The notes under the pieces: model-generated
The model's database searches: none
Told to the model about the DNA's origin: nothing
What the model saw: only the letters and a program-made list of their open reading frames with translations
Shown here: piece by piece, positions 63,035-64,000 of the stretch
How the letters are laid out: every line of letters starts with the position of its first letter
How positions within the stretch are numbered: position 1 is the first letter of the stretch
Translations under genes and position numbers: made by a program
NCBI GenBank assembly: GCA_018268995.1
Contig: JAFDVL010000004.1
Location: 1 to 64,000, forward strand
Length of the DNA stretch: 64,000 nt
Direction: 5' to 3'
From: Acidobacteriota bacterium
Lineage (GTDB): Bacteria > Acidobacteriota > Blastocatellia > RBC074

Positions 63035-64000
63035 ATGCGATTGTTCCGGCAATTCATCCTGCGCCATTTGCTGAACGAGCGATTACGCTCCGCCGCGACG
63101 ATTCTTGGCATTGCGCTTGGCATCGCGGTTGTCATTGCGATTCAACTCACGAATTCCAGTTCGGTGCGCGGCTTTGAAGCGGCGGTCGAAACAATTTCCG
63201 GCAAAACTTCGCTGGAACTGACGGGCGTGGGGTTGGGGCTGGACGAATTGAAGCTGCGCGATTTGGGATGGCTCCGCGAATATGGTTTTGTCAGCCCGAT
63301 TATTGAAGGCGATGCTCAGGCACGATTGGCTGAAAACAAAAGCGAGTCACTGCGCATTCTCGGCGTAGACATTTTGCGTGATCGTTCGATTCGTGATTAC
63401 AAATTACAATCCGAGGCGCAGAAAGAACTCACGCCAACTGACTTTCTGACCTTGTTGATTGATCCGCATTCAATCGTCCTCACCGAAAAATTCGCCAATA
63501 AATACAACCTCCAGGTGAATTCGCAGGTCACGATGATCTTCGGAGACAAGACCGAAACATTCACTGTGCGCGGCCTGTTGCGAAACGAAGGCGCAGCGCG
63601 AGCGCTGGATGGCAATTTCGCGCTGATGGACATTGCCGCAGCACAATGGGCTTTCAATCGGTTAGGCAGAATTGATCGCGTAGACATTCGATTGCGCGAC
63701 GGCGTCAGCATTGACGAAGCGGAAACCGCCATCAAACAAAAGTTACCGACAGGACTGAATGTGCAGCGACCAGCACGGCGCGGGCGACATGTCGAAAAAA
63801 TGCTGGAAGCGTTTCACTTCAATCTGACAGCGCTTTCGTACATCGCGCTGATTGTCGGATTGTTTTTGATCTACAACACGGTTTCGATTTCCGTCATCAC
63901 GCGGCGCGAAGAAATCGGCACGCTCAGAGCGCTCGGCGTCACACGAAAAAACGTCTTGGCATTGTTTCTGGCAGAAGCCGCAGCCCTCGCTGTCATCGGT
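63035..64000 (+). CDS. ABC transporter permease, FtsX/MacB-like (3' end outside window)
   Basis: 322 residues visible and open to the right edge. N-terminal basic stretch and helix ([20 protein letters not shown]), a periplasmic core domain (about 45-270; [31 protein letters not shown]), then a helix with [18 protein letters not shown] and [20 protein letters not shown], the FtsX signature. Partner of the preceding LolD-like ATPase; substrate unknown. Confidence 0.9.
   Translation, partial: MRLFRQFILRHLLNERLRSAATILGIALGIAVVIAIQLTNSSSVRGFEAAVETISGKTSLELTGVGLGLDELKLRDLGWLREYGFVSPIIEGDAQARLAENKSESLRILGVDILRDRSIRDYKLQSEAQKELTPTDFLTLLIDPHSIVLTEKFANKYNLQVNSQVTMIFGDKTETFTVRGLLRNEGAARALDGNFALMDIAAAQWAFNRLGRIDRVDIRLRDGVSIDEAETAIKQKLPTGLNVQRPARRGRHVEKMLEAFHFNLTALSYIALIVGLFLIYNTVSISVITRREEIGTLRALGVTRKNVLALFLAEAAALAVIG

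Overview
The window looks like a chromosomal stretch of an Acidobacteriota genome, most likely from the Blastocatellia or a related class. The evidence is gene content: three unrelated secreted proteins end in the TIGR03437 domain typical of this phylum; there are DUF3500 and CotH-kinase proteins, twin-arginine-signal sugar isomerase and Gfo/Idh enzymes, many MacB-like permeases, several ECF sigma cassettes and moderate GC. This placement rests on family knowledge, not on a marker-gene tree.

Layout. 1-6.4 kb: end of cstA, a zinc-ribbon membrane protein, gatB, two tandem cyclophilin lipoproteins, a MacB-type permease and a PepSY membrane protein. 6.4-9.9 kb: an ApbE-DUF2271 fusion and a six-EF-hand secreted protein, bracketed by two inverted-repeat mobile-like elements. 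9.2-13.2 kb (minus): ECF sigma, anti-sigma, secreted protein, DUF3500 and a HupE-N-like protein. 13.4-19.6 kb (minus): HupE/UreJ-like protein, DUF3500-TIGR03437, gallate dioxygenase and tannase, i.e. a tannin/gallate module. 19.9-23.8 kb (plus): LysR regulator, TIM-barrel isomerase and Gfo/Idh oxidoreductase. 23.9-30.6 kb (minus): PQQ/cytochrome c dehydrogenase, DASS anion transporter, amidohydrolase, aldo/keto reductase and keto-pentenoate hydratase. 30.9-36.2 kb: secreted beta-propeller and CotH/lamin-tail proteins plus a 49-residue membrane protein that is easily missed. 36.4-40.1 kb (minus): a second copy of the sigma/anti-sigma/secreted cassette. 40.4-45.1 kb (plus): MacB-type permease and a third sigma/RskA pair with a TPR-like protein.

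45.2-47.9 kb holds the most striking regulatory region: two consecutive SAM-II-type riboswitches, each followed by its own terminator, ahead of an SDR, a threonine synthase and a ubiquitin-like sulfur carrier ending GGC. This suggests S-adenosylmethionine control of a homoserine/sulfur-transfer operon. 47.9-48.4 kb carries a probable structured RNA on the minus strand. 48.8-50.8 kb is pheA-aroF preceded by a Phe-containing leader peptide and a terminator abutting the pheA start, which looks like an attenuator. Fe/Mn superoxide dismutase and an HtrA protease follow.

54.1-61.3 kb (plus) is an unusual run: a 1511-residue secreted NHL-type protein, a TolB-like propeller, a PqqD-family protein with a glycine-rich peptide-like tail, and an HPr-kinase-like protein. 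The last two are a pair known from peptide-modification (RiPP) clusters. The window ends with a queuosine-precursor transporter and a LolD-like ATPase with its permease, which runs off the right edge.

The spaces between genes carry at least eight inverted-repeat elements of several unrelated sequences (REPIN/MITE-like). No rRNA, tRNA, CRISPR array, prophage or transposase gene was recognised.
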